Shown here piece by piece: positions 8,475 through 17,730 of a stretch of 64,000 nucleotides of DNA. The translations under genes and the position numbers were made by a program. Each line of letters starts with the position of its first letter. The first letter of the stretch is position 1. Source of the DNA: Tautonia sociabilis. Lineage in GTDB: Bacteria; Planctomycetota; Planctomycetia; Isosphaerales; Isosphaeraceae. The DNA is taken from positions 49,002-113,001 of the forward strand of contig NZ_RYZH01000020.1 of NCBI RefSeq assembly GCF_003977685.1, in the 5' to 3' direction. The notes below the pieces were generated by a model. The model made no database searches and was not told the DNA's origin. It worked only from the letters and a program-made list of their open reading frames with translations.

Positions 8475-9625
8475 CGGAAAAGGGATCGAGCATGGCAGCG
8501 AAGGGGTCGGCCCCGGAGGCCGAGGACTCGGGGCCGGCCGTGCTGGAGGCGAGGGTCCGGCGTCGAGTGCACTCGGGGCTGACGGTCGAGGCGGAGTTCC
8601 GGACGGGGAGCGAGATCGTCGTCCTGTTCGGCCGGTCGGGGGCGGGAAAGTCGACGCTGCTGAGGCTCATCGCGGGGCTGGAACGGCCGGATGCGGGGCT
8701 CGTCCGGCTGAGGGGACGGACCCTCTTCGACGGCGATCGGAGGCAGGTCGAGCCGTTGCGGACGCGGGGGATCGGCATGATCTTCCAGCATGATTTGCTG
8801 TTCCCGCATCTGGACGCGGCGGCCAATATCCGGTTCGGCCTGACCGGCTGGGAGCGTCGCCGGGCCGACGATCGCCTGGCGGAAGTCGCGGCCCTGTGCG
8901 GAGTCTCCCACCTGCTCGGCCGACGGCCGGCGACGCTCTCCGGGGGAGAGCGGCAGCGGGTGGGACTGGCCCGGGCGCTGGCGCCGAGGCCGGGCTTGCT
9001 GCTCTGCGACGAGCCGTTTAGCGCCCTGGACCTGGAGGGACGCGACGCGCTGGTCGACCGGTTGCGGCTCCTGCACCGGGCCGAGGGGGTGCCCGTGCTC
9101 TACGTCACCCACAGCCCGACCGAGGCGATCGCGCTGGGGGACCGGCTCCTGCTGATCGAATCGGGCCGGGTGATCGCCGACGGCCCGCCGCTGGACGTGC
9201 TGGCGAGCCGGTCGGGGATGGGGCTGGTGGGAGTCCGGAACGTGCTGAGAGGCGTGGTGGCCGGGCACGAGGGGGGCTCGTCCCGGGTGGCGATCGACGG
9301 CGGGCCGGAGCTGGTCGTACCGAGGGTCGACCAACCGGAGGGGACAGCGGTGGTGGTGTCGATCCGAGCCGACGACATCCTGCTGGCCCTGGGCCCGGTG
9401 GCGGGCCTGAGCGCCCGAAACGTGTTGCCGGGAGTGGTGGAGCGGCTGGTGCCGCACGGGGGGGAAGCGGAGGTGGTGGTCGGCTCGGGTCGCGTGCGGT
9501 GGATCGTCAGCGTCGTGGCCGAGGCGGTCTCCGCCTTGGCGTTGCAACCGGGCGTCTCGGTCCGGATGATCATCAAGGCGCGCAGCTGTCGGGTCGCCGC
9601 CGAGGACCAGCCGTTCGCGCCCTGA
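8471..9625 (+). CDS. modC: molybdate ABC transporter ATP-binding protein ModC
   Basis: A 384-residue ATPase. Walker A is GRSGAGKST (about residues 53-61), the ABC signature is LSGGERQRVGLARAL, Walker B is LLLCDEPFSALD, and the H-loop histidine is in YVTHSPTEA. The C-terminal part, about residues 310-375, reads as a single MOP/TOBE domain, which in ModC binds molybdate and regulates transport (SARNVLPGVVERL, VRMIIKARS). It overlaps modB by four bases and together they form the membrane core of a molybdate or tungstate importer. The cofactor gene moeA lies 20 kb away in the same window. Confidence 0.92.
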   Translation: MTEKGSSMAAKGSAPEAEDSGPAVLEARVRRRVHSGLTVEAEFRTGSEIVVLFGRSGAGKSTLLRLIAGLERPDAGLVRLRGRTLFDGDRRQVEPLRTRGIGMIFQHDLLFPHLDAAANIRFGLTGWERRRADDRLAEVAALCGVSHLLGRRPATLSGGERQRVGLARALAPRPGLLLCDEPFSALDLEGRDALVDRLRLLHRAEGVPVLYVTHSPTEAIALGDRLLLIESGRVIADGPPLDVLASRSGMGLVGVRNVLRGVVAGHEGGSSRVAIDGGPELVVPRVDQPEGTAVVVSIRADDILLALGPVAGLSARNVLPGVVERLVPHGGEAEVVVGSGRVRWIVSVVAEAVSALALQPGVSVRMIIKARSCRVAAEDQPFAP

Positions 9626-9685
9626 TCGCTTCCGAGGCGAGACATCCCCGCCTCCCGCCTCCCGCTCGCCCCGATGATGAGCCGT

Positions 9686-9715
9686 CCCGACCCGACCCGA
9701 GCCGAGCCGACTCGA
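9686..9715 (+). repeat. pentanucleotide array abutting the kinase start codon
   Basis: Six 5-base units run without interruption: CCCGA three times, GCCGA twice, then CTCGA. The last base is the A of the ATG at 9715. There is no Shine-Dalgarno sequence between the array and the start. Confidence 0.75.
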
Positions 9716-11532
9716 TGGACGCCACGAGACCGGACGCCACCCCCACCGAGCCCGACCGCCTGGCCGAGACGATCGACCTCTCGGAGACCCGTTCCCTCGA
9801 CCGCCTCTCGCGATCCGGGCTCGGCGGCGGCCGAGACGGCCGCTCTATCGGCGACGACCCGGCTCCGCCGCACGTGGAGATGGTCCAGGGCTCGGTCGAT
9901 CTTTCCGACGAGACAAGGGAGCTGCTGCGCGTCCGGCTGCGAGCGGTGGCTGTCATCCTGCTGGTCGGCTTCACCGCCTTCTTCCTGCGCAACCAGTTGC
10001 TCGAGGCCGAGGGGGCCAAACGGTTCTTGGCCGTCGACCTGCTGCACGCGACGACCCTGGTTGTGCAGGGGACGATGGTCGCGCTGCTCGGCCGGCGCCG
10101 GGGCTGGCCGCTGCGCCGGCTCCGCCAGTTCGAGCTGTCCATCTTCGGCTCGGCGCTGATGTTCTTCGCCGTCGCGCACTACTCGACAACGACCTACTGG
10201 ATCGAGCGCGGCGACCGGGTCATCACCCAGGTCATGCGCCTGGGAGATCCGCCGGGGCACGACGAGGTGGCCCGGCTGGTGGGGGTGGCCGCGAAGCTCC
10301 TGGGCAGCATCGAGGGAGCGGTCATCTTCTGGATGGTCCTGATGATCCTCTACGGGCTGTTCGTCCCGAACACCTGGAAGCGGGCCGCGCGGATCGTCGG
10401 GCTGTTCTTCCTCTCCTCGGGAGTGGTGCAGACGAGCGTGATGCTGACCACCCTGGGGAGCCGGTCGCTGGTGCGAGTGCTGGCGACCTTCGAGCAAATC
10501 TCGACCAACGTGTTGATCTTGCTGCTGGGATGGCTGATCGCCGTGTACGGCAGCCATATCATCAACGCGCTGCGTGTGCAGGCGTTCGAGGCCAGGCGGC
10601 TCGGGCAGTATTTCCTGAGGGGCCGGCTCGGCGCCGGGGGCATGGGGGAAGTCTACCTGGCCGAGCACCACCTGCTGAAGCGGCCCTGCGCGATCAAGCT
10701 CATCCGGCCCGACCGCGCCGGCGACCCGGTTGCGCTGCAGCGCTTCGAGCGCGAGGTGCGGGCCATGGCTCGGCTGTCGCACTGGAATACGATCGAGGTG
10801 TACGACTACGGCCGAACCGAAGACGGAACGTTCTATTATGTGATGGAATATCTCCGCGGTCTGTCGCTGGACGAACTGGTCGACCGCCACGGACCGCTGC
10901 CGCCGGCTCGGGCGGTCTACCTGCTGCGGCAGGCGTGCGACTCGCTGGCCGAGGCGCATGCCGCCGGGCTGGTGCACCGCGACCTGAAGCCGGCCAACCT
11001 GTTCGCCGCGGTGCTCGGCGGCCAGTGCGACGTGGTGAAGGTGCTCGACTTCGGCCTGGTCAAGGCCGTCGGCGGCGATGCGGAGGACTCGCACGTCGAG
11101 GGGACCGCGATGGTCGCCGGCACTCCGCTGTACATGTCCCCCGAGCAGGCCACCGGCGACCCCCGGCTCGGCCCCCGGAGCGACCTGTATGCCCTGGGGG
11201 CCGTCTCCTACTTCCTTCTGACCGGCCAGCCCCCGCATCAGGGAGACACGCCGCTTCGGGTCATGGCCGCCGTCTCCCGGGAGCCCGCCTCGCCCCCCTC
11301 TCGGATCCGCCCCGAGGTGCCCGCCGACCTCGACCGCATCGTCCTCCGCTGCCTGGCCAAGGATCCGATCGATCGCTACCGCTCCGCCGAGTCCCTCGGC
11401 CGAGCCCTCTCCTGCTGCTCCTGCGCCTCGGACTGGGACGCCTCCCGGGCACGGTCCTGGTGGGAATCCCACGAGCCCGCCGCTCTCTCCCCCGCGTCGC
11501 CCCCCGCCCCATTGGACCCCGACCCCGGCTGA
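9715..11532 (+). CDS. membrane-bound Hanks-type Ser/Thr protein kinase
   Basis: A 605-residue protein. After about 70 hydrophilic residues come some six membrane segments (roughly residues 75-290), and only then the kinase domain at about 298-565. The kinase is complete: glycine loop LGAGGMGEV, Lys in CAIK (about 328), HRDLKPANL (about 419), DFG (about 444), and GTPLYMSPEQ in the activation segment. Most bacterial PknB-type kinases have the kinase first and one helix after it, so this order is inverted. The tail contains a CCSC cluster. ATG 9715 is preferred although it lacks a ribosome site. A DUF155 gene follows 80 bases downstream on the same strand. Confidence 0.9.
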   Translation: MDATRPDATPTEPDRLAETIDLSETRSLDRLSRSGLGGGRDGRSIGDDPAPPHVEMVQGSVDLSDETRELLRVRLRAVAVILLVGFTAFFLRNQLLEAEGAKRFLAVDLLHATTLVVQGTMVALLGRRRGWPLRRLRQFELSIFGSALMFFAVAHYSTTTYWIERGDRVITQVMRLGDPPGHDEVARLVGVAAKLLGSIEGAVIFWMVLMILYGLFVPNTWKRAARIVGLFFLSSGVVQTSVMLTTLGSRSLVRVLATFEQISTNVLILLLGWLIAVYGSHIINALRVQAFEARRLGQYFLRGRLGAGGMGEVYLAEHHLLKRPCAIKLIRPDRAGDPVALQRFEREVRAMARLSHWNTIEVYDYGRTEDGTFYYVMEYLRGLSLDELVDRHGPLPPARAVYLLRQACDSLAEAHAAGLVHRDLKPANLFAAVLGGQCDVVKVLDFGLVKAVGGDAEDSHVEGTAMVAGTPLYMSPEQATGDPRLGPRSDLYALGAVSYFLLTGQPPHQGDTPLRVMAAVSREPASPPSRIRPEVPADLDRIVLRCLAKDPIDRYRSAESLGRALSCCSCASDWDASRARSWWESHEPAALSPASPPAPLDPDPG

Positions 11533-11612
11533 TCGACCGATCAGCGCTCCTCTGCCGACCATCGCCAGCCATCCGCCTTCCGCCCCCCGATCCGCCCACC
11601 CCTGGACGCTCC

Positions 11613-12704
11613 ATGCTCCCCGACATCCCCATCGACGCCACAATCCATCTGGCTTTCGCCTTCGACCTCGGCTACGAGATCGACCTGGAGCGGGCCCGTC
11701 CGCTGCTGGCCGGCGAGGCTGGGGCGCTGGCGCGTCGGCGACGGACGCCGGAGTCGATCCGGTATCGTCCGGCCCCGCTCCGGGTGGCGCTCGACGCCTC
11801 GGGCGTGGCCCTGCCGCCGCCGGGAAGGCCTGTCGAGCCCCCTCGGGCGGACCTCTCGCTGTTCGACTTCGGCGCTCTTTCGCTGGCGATCCGGTTCCCC
11901 GTGCGCATGACCCCCGACGAGCTGCTCGCCCTGGCCAACGAGCTGGCCGACCCGACACCGCTGACCGCCTCGGCCCGACTGGTGCTGGCCCCCTGGCTGG
12001 ACCGCATCCGGCCGGTGGTGACCGAGTTCGAGATCAGCGATCTGAGCGAGGAATACGTCATCTTCCAGCTCGGCGAGGCCTCGGCGGACTGGCTCGAGAC
12101 CCACCGCTCGTGGGTCGCCGGCCTCGTCCGGCTAGAGAGCGAACCCATGTCCCCCGAGCAGGTCGACGAGGCCACCCGGCTGGCGATCTCCTACGCCCCA
12201 AACGACGCCATCGTCATCGACTGGGCCGCCGCCGTGGTCGCCGACCGCGACTGCGCCGACACGATCCAGGTCCTGGAGTTCGCCAACGTCCAGCTCCTGG
12301 AATTCCGACACATCGACGACCGCCTCGACGACCGCCTCGAGCGCGCCTACGCCACCATCCACCCCGTCCGCCCCCGAATTCGGTTGCCGCTGGTCTGGTC
12401 GCCGACCCACAATGACGCGGTCCGGCAGGTGCGCGAGCTGGAGATCGAGGCCACGTCCCTGTTCGAGCGGGCCGATAACGCCCTGAAGCTCATCGGCGAC
12501 CAGTACCTGGTGCGCGTCTACGACCTCGCCTCCGCCCGCTTCCACCTCCGAGAGTGGCAGAACTCCATCCGCCGCAAGCTGGAAACCGTTGGCGACGTCT
12601 ACGACCTGCTCACCTCCCAGGCCGGAAACCGCCGGGCGGAATTCCTGGAGCTGGTGATCATCCTCCTGATCGCGTTCGAGATCATCCTGGCCTTCTTCCG
12701 CTGA
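11613..12704 (+). CDS. RMD1/YagE family (DUF155) protein
   Basis: A 363-residue protein. The C-terminal half has the RMD1/DUF155 look: VIDWAAAVVADRD, then VLEFANVQLLEFR, a helical QYLVRVYDLA region, and a single C-terminal hydrophobic anchor (LELVIILLIAFEIILAF). Eukaryotic members sit in mitochondrial or nuclear membranes (RMD1, RMND1, which supports mitochondrial translation); the bacterial role is unknown. The tail anchor suggests attachment to the inner membrane with the bulk in the cytoplasm. Its position 80 bases after a membrane kinase suggests co-transcription, but no functional link is shown. Confidence 0.8.
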   Translation: MLPDIPIDATIHLAFAFDLGYEIDLERARPLLAGEAGALARRRRTPESIRYRPAPLRVALDASGVALPPPGRPVEPPRADLSLFDFGALSLAIRFPVRMTPDELLALANELADPTPLTASARLVLAPWLDRIRPVVTEFEISDLSEEYVIFQLGEASADWLETHRSWVAGLVRLESEPMSPEQVDEATRLAISYAPNDAIVIDWAAAVVADRDCADTIQVLEFANVQLLEFRHIDDRLDDRLERAYATIHPVRPRIRLPLVWSPTHNDAVRQVRELEIEATSLFERADNALKLIGDQYLVRVYDLASARFHLREWQNSIRRKLETVGDVYDLLTSQAGNRRAEFLELVIILLIAFEIILAFFR

Positions 12705-13065
12705 GCCAGATCGGTTGGTGAGAAGCCTCGGCAGCAGGGCGCCGGCCTCGGCCAACCGGGAGATGCGGAGTCGTCCGAGCCGACGCCCTCACCGTCCCGG
12801 CGGCGTCCAGAACACGACTCGGCCGTATCCCGCCAGAACCCGCCGGCGGCTCGATCGGGTCGCAAACCCAGCCGCGATCCCCATCCGCATTCGAGATGGC
12901 GGCATCTACCGTCACCTTACCAGGGACGGCGGGAGGTGGACCGGACCATGCCCCGGCGGCGATGATGTCGGAGACGATCGGCCGGCCCCCGCCTCGAGCG
13001 GAGCCCGAGCCCTCGACCCCGACCGCCTGTACGACCGACCGTCCGCGAGGAGGAGTCCGCCACCG
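12705..13065. other. 361-bp intergenic region before KDPG aldolase
   Basis: No coding frame with a plausible protein was found on either strand. A GAGGAGGAG ribosome site sits at its right end in front of the aldolase. No clear promoter pair or terminator was identified. Confidence 0.4.
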
Positions 13066-13713
13066 ATGTCCCGGGAATCGACGTTGAAGCGTGTACTGGA
13101 CTGCGGCATCGTCGCCGTGGTCCGATCCGAGTCGGGGGAGCAACTGACCGAGGTGGTCCGGGCGTTGGCCGACGGCGGAGTGACGGCCGCCGAGATCACC
13201 TTCACCGTGCCCGGCGCCACCGAGGTCATCCGAGCCGTCCGGGAGGCGATGGGCGACCGCATCGTTCTCGGCGCCGGCACCGTGCTCGATCCCGAGACCG
13301 CCCGCGCCGCCCTGCTCGCCGGTGCCGAGTTCCTCGTCTCCCCCACGGTGAACACCGAGGTCATCACGCTTTGCCGACGTTACGACAAGGCGATCATGCC
13401 CGGCGCGTTTACCCCCACCGAGGTCCTCTCCGCCTGGGAAGCCGGAGCCGACATCGTGAAGATCTTCCCCGCCGACGTCGGAGGGCCCTCCTACCTGAAG
13501 GCCCTCCGCGGCCCGCTGCCTCAGGTCCGCGTCATGCCGACCGGCGGGGTGGATCTGAACACCGCCGAGTCCTTCCTCAAGGCCGGCGCCTGCTGCCTCG
13601 GCGTCGGCTCCTCGCTCGTCGAGCCCGCCGCCATCCGATCCGGAGACTTCTCCCGCATCCGCTCCCTCGCCGAGCAATACGTCGCCATCGTCCGACGCTT
13701 CCGAGGCGACTGA
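13066..13713 (+). CDS. eda: 2-dehydro-3-deoxyphosphogluconate (KDPG) aldolase
   Basis: A 215-residue class I aldolase of the KDPG/KHG family, cleaving 2-keto-3-deoxy-6-phosphogluconate to pyruvate and glyceraldehyde-3-phosphate in the Entner-Doudoroff pathway. Family marks in order: GIVAVVRS at the first strand, AEITFTVPGA with the general-acid Glu, LGAGTVLD, MPGAFTPTE, the Schiff-base lysine in DIVKIFPAD, and MPTGGV for phosphate binding. A GAGGAGGAG ribosome site precedes ATG 13066. No dehydratase (edd) or other sugar acid gene is adjacent, so a role with galactonate or other keto-deoxy acids is also possible. Confidence 0.92.
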   Translation: MSRESTLKRVLDCGIVAVVRSESGEQLTEVVRALADGGVTAAEITFTVPGATEVIRAVREAMGDRIVLGAGTVLDPETARAALLAGAEFLVSPTVNTEVITLCRRYDKAIMPGAFTPTEVLSAWEAGADIVKIFPADVGGPSYLKALRGPLPQVRVMPTGGVDLNTAESFLKAGACCLGVGSSLVEPAAIRSGDFSRIRSLAEQYVAIVRRFRGD

Positions 13714-13743
13714 TCCCGGACGGAAGCACCCGAGGGGGACCGC

Positions 13744-16152
13744 ATGCCTCGCACCCGCCCGACTTGCTGGCGAGCCCGGCTCGCCCTGGCGATGTCGCTT
13801 CCGCTCCTCCCCGGCTGCCGACCCGGCTCGGCACCGGGGCCGGCCCCCCTCACGACGGGCAGCCCTCCCGCCGCTCCCGCACCGGCCGGCTCCTCCTCCG
13901 GATCGCCCACGCTCTCGCCGGCCGAACGGTATCTGGACATCCCGCCCTACGGCACCGAGCTGGTCGACGACAGCGGGTTCACCTCGGCCAGCCGGTACAT
14001 GCCGCCAGTGTCCGATCGCGGCGACCTGCGGCAAGTCGCCGAGGCCATCCGAGAGCGCGCCCGGCGGGGGATCGCCGAGAACCAGGCACTGCTGGCGGCG
14101 ATCGATCCGTCCAGCCGCGACGCCCCGCAGCTCCGCGTGAAGTTCCACCGCGAGATCGGCCTCCTGCTCCTTTACGAAGGGCGGTTCGACGAGGCCGAGC
14201 GGCGGCTCTCCCTGGCGGCCGAAGCGGCCGAGGATCCGCTCGTGCCCGTCGGCCTGCGGGCGAACCTGGAGGCCCTCCGAGGGGTGGCGGCCCTTCGGCG
14301 AGGGGAGACGGAGAACTGCATCGGCTGCATCGGCCCGTCGAGCTGCATCTGGCCAATCGACGAGCAGGCCGTCCACCTGCTGCCCGACGGCGCGGCCGAG
14401 GCCGTCGACCGGCTCTCGGCGTATCTTCGGGAGCGTCCCGAGGACCTGGCGATGCGCTGGGTCCTCTCCCTCGCACTGACGGTCCTCGGCCGAGACTCCT
14501 CGGGAGTCCTCCCGACTCCCGACGAACCGGCCGACACCGCGATCGGGCGGTTCGACAACGTCGCCGGCCCGGCCGGGCTCTTCGCCTCGGGGCCCGACAT
14601 GGCCGGCGGCAGCGTCTTCGACGACTTCACCGGAGACGGCCTGCCCGACCTGTTCTGGACCACCTACGAGACGGAAACCGGCGCCCGGCTGTTCGTCAAC
14701 CAGGGAGACGGCACGTTCGCCGACGTTTCGCTCGAGGCCGGCCTCGACGGCCAGATCCTCGCCGTCAACTGCACTCACGCCGACTTCGACAACGACGGAA
14801 ATCTCGACGTCCTGCTGCTGCGGGGAGGTTGGGAAAACCCCGCGCCGATGAGCCTGCTCCGTAACCGAGGAGGCGGCCGGTTCGAGGACGTGACCCGGGC
14901 CGCCGGCCTTTCCGCTCCGATCGCCAGCCAGTCGGCGGCCTGGGGAGACTTCGACCGCGACGGCCTCCTCGACCTGTTCGTCTGCGGCGAATCCCGGGTC
15001 GGGGGCCTCGACGCCGCCGACCTGTTCGTCGACCCCGGGGCGCTCGACGGCGACGACCGTTCCCGCCTCTGCCGGCTCTATCGCAACAACGGCGACGGCA
15101 CCTTCTCCGACGTCACCGCCCGGGCCGGCGTCGCCAACGGCCGATACGCCAAGGGAGCGTCCTGGGGAGATCTGGACGACGACGGCCTGCCCGACCTGTA
15201 TGTGTCGAACATGGCGGCCCCCAACCGCCTCTACCGCAACAATGGCGACGGCACGTTCACCGACCTCGCACCCGATCTCGGCGTCGCCGCCCCCCAGGAC
15301 GGCTTCGCTTGCGGCTGGTTCGACTTCGACAACGACGGCCGGCTCGACCTCTTCGCGACCGACTACTCGGCCGACCTGCTCGAGTTCGTCGCCCACCAGG
15401 TCGACAGCCTCTCCCATCACCGCCAGCTCGGCGTCGCCAACCCCGGTTCCGAGAATCCCGTCTCGGCCACGAGGGTCGGCAATCCCCGGCCCCGACTCTA
15501 CCGGAACAACGGCGATGGCACCTTCACCGACTGTTCCCCCTCGCTCGGCCTCGACCGCATTTGGCTGCCGATGGGCGCCAATGTCGGCGACGCCGACGGC
15601 GACGGCTTCCTCGACCTCTACCTCGCCACCGGCCGGCCCGGCTACTCGTACCTGATGCCCAACGTCCTGCTCCGCAACGATGCCGGCCGCCGCTTCCTCG
15701 ACGCGACCGCCGCCAGCGGCACCGGCCACCTGCAAAAGGGGCACGGGGTCTCTTTCGCCGACCTCGAGGGAGACGGCGACCTCGACCTCTTCGTCCAGCT
15801 CGGCGGGGCCGTGCCGGGAGACCGCTCCTACAACGCCCTCTTCCGCAACCCCGGCCGCTCCGGCAACTGGGTGACACTCAAACTGATCGGCACCCGTTCC
15901 AACCGATCCGCCCTCGGCGCCCGCATTCGAGTCGACGTCCGAACTCCCGAAGGCTCGACCCGATCCCTCCACCGCCTCGTCTCCGGCGGCCTGAGCTTCG
16001 GCGGCAACGCGCTGGCCCAGACCTTCGGCCTGGGAGACGCCGAGGCGATCGAGTCCCTCACCATCCGATGGCCCGTCGCCGGCTCCGGGCCTCAGGTCCT
16101 CCGCGACGTGCCGATGGGCCGCACCGTCGAGGTCGTCGAGCCGGCCGATTGA
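13744..16152 (+). CDS. ASPIC/UnbV-domain FG-GAP repeat lipoprotein
   Basis: An 802-residue exported protein. The N-terminus ends in a lipobox-like LLPGC near residue 25. Residues about 90-265 are helical and TPR-like, with the NCIGCIGPSSCIWPI segment found in this protein type. From about 280 to 700 there are seven FG-GAP/VCBS blade repeats with Ca-binding DxDxDG loops (DFTGDGLPD, DFDNDGNLD, DFDRDGLLD, DLDDDGLPD, DFDNDGRLD, DADGDGFLD, DLEGDGDLD) each followed by an LYRNNGDGTF-like strand. The C-terminus is the ASPIC/UnbV domain. Such proteins are abundant in Planctomycetes; the molecular role is unknown. It starts 30 bases after eda. Confidence 0.9.
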   Translation: MPRTRPTCWRARLALAMSLPLLPGCRPGSAPGPAPLTTGSPPAAPAPAGSSSGSPTLSPAERYLDIPPYGTELVDDSGFTSASRYMPPVSDRGDLRQVAEAIRERARRGIAENQALLAAIDPSSRDAPQLRVKFHREIGLLLLYEGRFDEAERRLSLAAEAAEDPLVPVGLRANLEALRGVAALRRGETENCIGCIGPSSCIWPIDEQAVHLLPDGAAEAVDRLSAYLRERPEDLAMRWVLSLALTVLGRDSSGVLPTPDEPADTAIGRFDNVAGPAGLFASGPDMAGGSVFDDFTGDGLPDLFWTTYETETGARLFVNQGDGTFADVSLEAGLDGQILAVNCTHADFDNDGNLDVLLLRGGWENPAPMSLLRNRGGGRFEDVTRAAGLSAPIASQSAAWGDFDRDGLLDLFVCGESRVGGLDAADLFVDPGALDGDDRSRLCRLYRNNGDGTFSDVTARAGVANGRYAKGASWGDLDDDGLPDLYVSNMAAPNRLYRNNGDGTFTDLAPDLGVAAPQDGFACGWFDFDNDGRLDLFATDYSADLLEFVAHQVDSLSHHRQLGVANPGSENPVSATRVGNPRPRLYRNNGDGTFTDCSPSLGLDRIWLPMGANVGDADGDGFLDLYLATGRPGYSYLMPNVLLRNDAGRRFLDATAASGTGHLQKGHGVSFADLEGDGDLDLFVQLGGAVPGDRSYNALFRNPGRSGNWVTLKLIGTRSNRSALGARIRVDVRTPEGSTRSLHRLVSGGLSFGGNALAQTFGLGDAEAIESLTIRWPVAGSGPQVLRDVPMGRTVEVVEPAD

Positions 16153-16652
16153 TCGATCGGGGGCCGTCCCCTCCCCGTCACCGCCGGCCTCGGACAGCCC
16201 TTGCTCGCTCGCGACGCGACCTCCACGAGCGCAACCAGACGACAGCCGATCGCCAGCCGGATGACGACGGACCCTCGGCCGGTCCGTCTGGTCCCCCTCG
16301 GCGACCAGAGTCGGAGCCGTCGCCTCCGGAGCGGAGCGACCGCCACCGCGATCTCCCCTCCCTCGACCGGCTTCTCGAGGGGGGTTCGAGGGCTCTGGCA
16401 CGATCCGGACGTCGCCGAGCCCGGCGACGGGATCCGGCTCGGCCATCGCGAGCTCGCCGTCGGGCACAACGAGGGAGAGCAGGCCGGCCCATCTGGCGAT
16501 CGGCCCCGCCAATATGGTAAGACGTTGGCCGGGTCGCGCGGCCGCGCGGGCGGTCGTCGACCGCGCGCGAGCGGCCGGCCGACGACGTCGCAGCGCTCCC
16601 ACCCCATCGTGCACCCCCGCCAGAGTCGCGAAGAGACAGAAGGATCCCGCCC
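16153..16652. other. 500-bp region with palindromes upstream of ilvC
   Basis: No credible gene was found. The right part holds two perfect dyads: CGCGCGGCCGCGCG at 16535-16548 and CGGTCG-T-CGACCG at 16551-16563, just downstream of a weak -10 candidate TATGGT at 16513-16518. They would fold in the ilvC leader. Confidence 0.45.
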
Positions 16653-17657
16653 ATGCCGGCGACGATGTACTATGACCAGGACGCGGACCTCGGACTGCTC
16701 AAGGGCAAGACGATCAGCATCATCGGCTACGGCAGCCAGGGGCACGCCCACGCCCAGAACCTGAGGGACTCCGGCTGCACCGTCGTCGTCGGCCAGCGCC
16801 CCGGCTCGAAGAACTACGACCTGGCCGTCGAGCACGGCTTCCAACCCGTGTCGGCCGCCGAGGCCGCCGAGGCCGGCGACCTGGTCAACATCCTGCTGCC
16901 CGACGAGGTCCAGGCCGACGTCTACAACCGCGACATCAAGCCCAAGCTCAAGCCCGGCAACCTGCTGCTCTGCTCGCACGGCTTCAACATCCACTTCGGC
17001 CAGGTCGAGCCCCCCTCGGGCGTGGATAGCGCCCTGGTCGCCCCCAAGGGGCCCGGCCATCTGGTCCGCAGCGAGTTCGTCAAGGGAGGCGGCGTCCCCT
17101 GCCTGATCGCCACCGGCCCCGGCTGCTCGGAGCAGGGCAAGCATCTTGCCCTGGCCTACGCCAAGGGGATCGGCGGCACCCGCGGCGGCGTGCTCGAGAC
17201 GACCTTCGCCGAGGAGACCGAAACCGACCTCTTCGGCGAGCAGGTCGTCCTCTGCGGCGGCGTCTCCGCCCTGGTGAAGATGGGCTTCGAAACCCTCGTC
17301 GAGGCCGGCTACCAGCCCGAGTCGGCCTACTTCGAGTGCCTGCACGAGCTGAAGCTGATCGTCGACCTGATGTATCAGGGCGGCCTGAACTACATGCGCT
17401 ATAGCATCTCCAACACCGCCGAGTACGGCGACTACACCCGAGGGCCTCGGATCATCACCGAGCAAACCCGCACGGAGATGAGGAAGATCCTCCACGAGAT
17501 CCAGACCGGCCAGTTCGCCCGGGAGTGGATCCTGGAGAACCGCGCCGGCCAGCCCGCCTTCAAGGCCACTCGCCGGGTCGAGCGCGAGCACCCCGTCGAG
17601 GAGGTGGGTCAGCGTCTCCGCGGCTTGATGAGCTGGATCGACGCCAAGACCGTCTGA
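16653..17657 (+). CDS. ilvC: ketol-acid reductoisomerase (NADP+), class I
   Basis: A 334-residue enzyme that isomerises and reduces acetolactate or acetohydroxybutyrate in valine, leucine and isoleucine synthesis. The Rossmann motif is [17 protein letters not shown], followed by GQRPGSKN, whose Arg and Ser suit NADPH. The knotted helical C-terminal domain carries the Mg2+ ligands, with the acidic motifs [12 protein letters not shown] and [12 protein letters not shown]. The length is normal for the short class I form. An AGAAGGA ribosome site precedes ATG 16653. No ilvB or ilvN is nearby, and the gene appears to be alone behind a long leader with inverted repeats. A strong hairpin follows the stop. 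Confidence 0.97.
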   Translation: MPATMYYDQDADLGLLKGKTISIIGYGSQGHAHAQNLRDSGCTVVVGQRPGSKNYDLAVEHGFQPVSAAEAAEAGDLVNILLPDEVQADVYNRDIKPKLKPGNLLLCSHGFNIHFGQVEPPSGVDSALVAPKGPGHLVRSEFVKGGGVPCLIATGPGCSEQGKHLALAYAKGIGGTRGGVLETTFAEETETDLFGEQVVLCGGVSALVKMGFETLVEAGYQPESAYFECLHELKLIVDLMYQGGLNYMRYSISNTAEYGDYTRGPRIITEQTRTEMRKILHEIQTGQFAREWILENRAGQPAFKATRRVEREHPVEEVGQRLRGLMSWIDAKTV

Positions 17658-17672
17658 TCCCCCGGCCCTCCT

Positions 17673-17704
17673 CCCCGCGCCCCTCTCCCCCTCGGGGCGC
17701 GGGG
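17673..17704. terminator. hairpin between convergent ilvC and heme-motif gene
   Basis: A perfect 11-bp GC stem (CCCCGCGCCCC with GGGGCGCGGGG) and a 10-base loop, 16 bases after the ilvC stop. There is no U-tract. It lies between two convergent genes and could serve both strands. Confidence 0.6.
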
Positions 17705-17730
17705 TTGGTCGTCGGATCTCCCGATCGTCC

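Noticed and set aside
12682..16614. Very long open frame on the minus strand opposite the aldolase and ASPIC genes
   Set aside because: It is Gly/Arg/Val-rich without motifs and covers two well-supported plus-strand genes; high GC removes stops from the opposite strand.
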